Shown piece after piece: positions 4,186-5,258 of a stretch of 5,258 bases of DNA. Origin of the DNA: an uncultured Treponema sp. (GTDB lineage Bacteria > Spirochaetota > Spirochaetia > Treponematales > Treponemataceae); the NCBI GenBank assembly GCA_905236315.1, contig CAJOPO010000104.1, forward strand, positions 1 to 5,258. The letters are read 5' to 3'. Position 1 is the stretch's first letter, and each line of letters starts with the position of its first letter. Made by a program: the position numbers and the translations under genes. The notes beneath the pieces were generated by a model. The model made no database searches, was not told where the DNA came from, and saw only the letters and a list, made by a program, of their open reading frames with translations.

Positions 4186-5160
4186 ATGTCAAAAATTGAG
4201 TTTGCTAAACAAACTGACCTAATAAACGTTAGTTCTCAAAGGCCAAATTCATACAGAAGTTTCATACCCAGTATTTTTATTTCTGCAGCCCTACCACTTA
4301 GAGATGTAAATAAAGAGGTTTTTGATAGAAAATATAACAATATAACCCTTCATCTAACCAGTCCAAACAAGGTTCCTTATGGAAAATATGGGAGATTATT
4401 GCTTTCTATATTAACAACTCACGCTGTAATAGAAAAAAATAAACCCAACGCCGATGGTACTATAACCATAAAGTATGATACCCTTCAGGCACTATTAGAT
4501 GAGATGCAACTACCCAAACAGCGCAGTGGAGAGATAAAAGAGCAGCTAAATAGGTTCAAATCCGCAACGTTCACTTATGATGGCATAGAAGAAACCATAG
4601 TTCGCACTCAAAAAGAGTTGTGGGCTGATATGCCAGAATCAAAGACGAATTACTTAAGAATAAAGAAGTTTCAGACTGGAAATATAATGTTTATAGACAG
4701 TTTACAGTACCTAGAACTTGACGATGGATTTTCTGACAAAAGAAGTATAGCGTTTACCATTACCCTTTCTGCAAAATTTGTAGATTTATGCAAAAATCAT
4801 TCAGTTCCTATTGATTATAGTGTATATAAGGAGATTTCTAGTGCTTTAGGGAAAGATTTATACGCATGGCTTGTTTATAGAAACAATTCGCTTAATCAGG
4901 ACGGACTTTATATACCTCGCGCTTCTATGGTCGCTCAATTTATGCCACCCACATCAATAGCGCAAAAAGAGCAACAGGAAAGAGCGAATTTTAGATATAT
5001 AGTGGAACAGCTTATGCAAATAAAGAATAAATACTATACTGAATTAAAATTTGCAGTAGATAGGGACTATCTGGGACTACATCTTTTTAAGTCGCCGCAA
5101 ATAATGGCTCCAAAAGATACAAGGTACATTCTGGTAACTGGAGGGATGCAAAAGCCATAG
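4186..5160 (+). CDS. repA: Plasmid replication initiator, RepA_C family
   Basis: A 324-residue initiator resembling the 'plasmid encoded RepA' family (PF04796-type). The signature region VPYGKYGRLLLSILTTHAV (63-81) is followed by a helical segment LLDEMQLPKQRSGEIKEQLNR (103-123) and the strand SATFTYDG (126-133). VPIDYSVYKEI (208-218) and LGKDLYAWLVYR (221-232) then match the conserved central and C-terminal part, which ends with a winged-helix-like section. Length is usual. Such proteins bind repeats at the origin to start theta replication and commonly repress their own gene. The gene has its own promoter, operator-like repeats and strong ribosome site, with the presumed origin directly upstream. 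It converges with the kinase gene across the circle junction. The less likely alternative is a Rep_3 (RepB) family member; the two families share a winged-helix design. Confidence 0.85.
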   Translation: MSKIEFAKQTDLINVSSQRPNSYRSFIPSIFISAALPLRDVNKEVFDRKYNNITLHLTSPNKVPYGKYGRLLLSILTTHAVIEKNKPNADGTITIKYDTLQALLDEMQLPKQRSGEIKEQLNRFKSATFTYDGIEETIVRTQKELWADMPESKTNYLRIKKFQTGNIMFIDSLQYLELDDGFSDKRSIAFTITLSAKFVDLCKNHSVPIDYSVYKEISSALGKDLYAWLVYRNNSLNQDGLYIPRASMVAQFMPPTSIAQKEQQERANFRYIVEQLMQIKNKYYTELKFAVDRDYLGLHLFKSPQIMAPKDTRYILVTGGMQKP

Positions 5161-5179
5161 GGTATATAATATAATTTAG

Positions 5180-5222
5180 GGAACCTCGAAAAACTCCCTT
5201 TCAGAAAGTTTTTCGAGGTTCC
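5180..5222 (+). terminator. Perfect 16-bp hairpin after rep
   Basis: GGAACCTCGAAAAACT (5180-5195) and AGTTTTTCGAGGTTCC (5207-5222) are perfectly complementary around 11 nt. It begins 20 bases after the rep stop and probably ends or protects the rep transcript. As with 52-79, the A/T run lies near the loop and no U tract follows, so the terminator call is tentative. The inner arm CCTCGAAAAACT differs by one base from CCTCTAAAAACT at 53-64. Confidence 0.55.
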
Positions 5223-5226
5223 TGCG

Positions 5227-5258
5227 AGTTGTAAGTCGCTATAATAGCGCGACTTACA
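5227..5258. repeat. Terminal direct repeat of bases 1-32 (circular overlap)
   Basis: These 32 bases are identical to 1-32. The simplest reading is that a circular molecule was written out with a 32-base overlap, giving a circle of 5226 bp. The final copy lacks the last two bases of the palindrome arm, and the first copy lacks the upstream TGCG extension. Only the joined molecule has the complete extended palindrome. The alternative is a linear element flanked by 32-bp direct repeats, which is less likely given the rep gene and the continuity of the palindrome. Confidence 0.85.

Noticed and set aside
1..5258. Transposon or insertion element reading of the terminal repeats
   Set aside because: There is no transposase or recombinase gene, the ends are direct rather than inverted copies, and the palindrome is completed by circular closure.
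1..5258. CRISPR array, tRNA or rRNA genes
   Set aside because: No regularly spaced repeats with unique spacers and no cloverleaf or ribosomal RNA segments were recognised by reading.

Overview
The window reads as one complete small circular plasmid, opened inside a palindrome. Bases 1-32 are repeated exactly at 5227-5258. The palindrome gains a further paired stretch only when the two ends are joined, so the likely circle is 5226 bp. The DNA is AT-rich. The best taxonomic clue is a histone-like protein of the HU-related type (TIGR01201-like) that is characteristic of Bacteroidota, so a Bacteroidota host, probably an anaerobe, is most likely. One caution is that the rep promoter looks like a classical sigma-70 promoter and all five genes have good Shine-Dalgarno sequences, neither of which is typical of that phylum.

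Layout: the minus strand carries a tight three-gene operon read from 3043 down to 56. It encodes a DRE-TIM/HMGL-type aldolase, a 12-TM-class ArsB/CitMHS (SLC13-like) permease and a cytidylate-kinase-like P-loop protein. The plus strand carries the replicon: an HU-like DNA-binding protein (3282-3677), a strong hairpin terminator (3721-3779), a gene-free region of about 500 nt full of inverted and direct repeats (3678-4185, the probable origin and rep control region), and a RepA_C-type replication initiator (4186-5160). The two transcription units diverge from 3044-3281 and converge across the closed junction.

The convergent junction is unusual. Within about 126 nt of the circle lie three successive hairpins: 5180-5222, the large palindrome (5223-5226 joined to 1-40), and 52-79. 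The outer two share nearly the same arm sequence. The last codons of the kinase gene lie inside the third hairpin.

Functionally, the plasmid is a minimal replicon (Rep plus a nucleoid-type protein) carrying a metabolic cargo of one importer or exchanger, one metal-dependent carbon-carbon lyase and one kinase. I infer uptake and breakdown or modification of a small organic acid, but the substrate cannot be read from sequence. No relaxase, partition, toxin-antitoxin, resistance, transposase or phage gene is visible.
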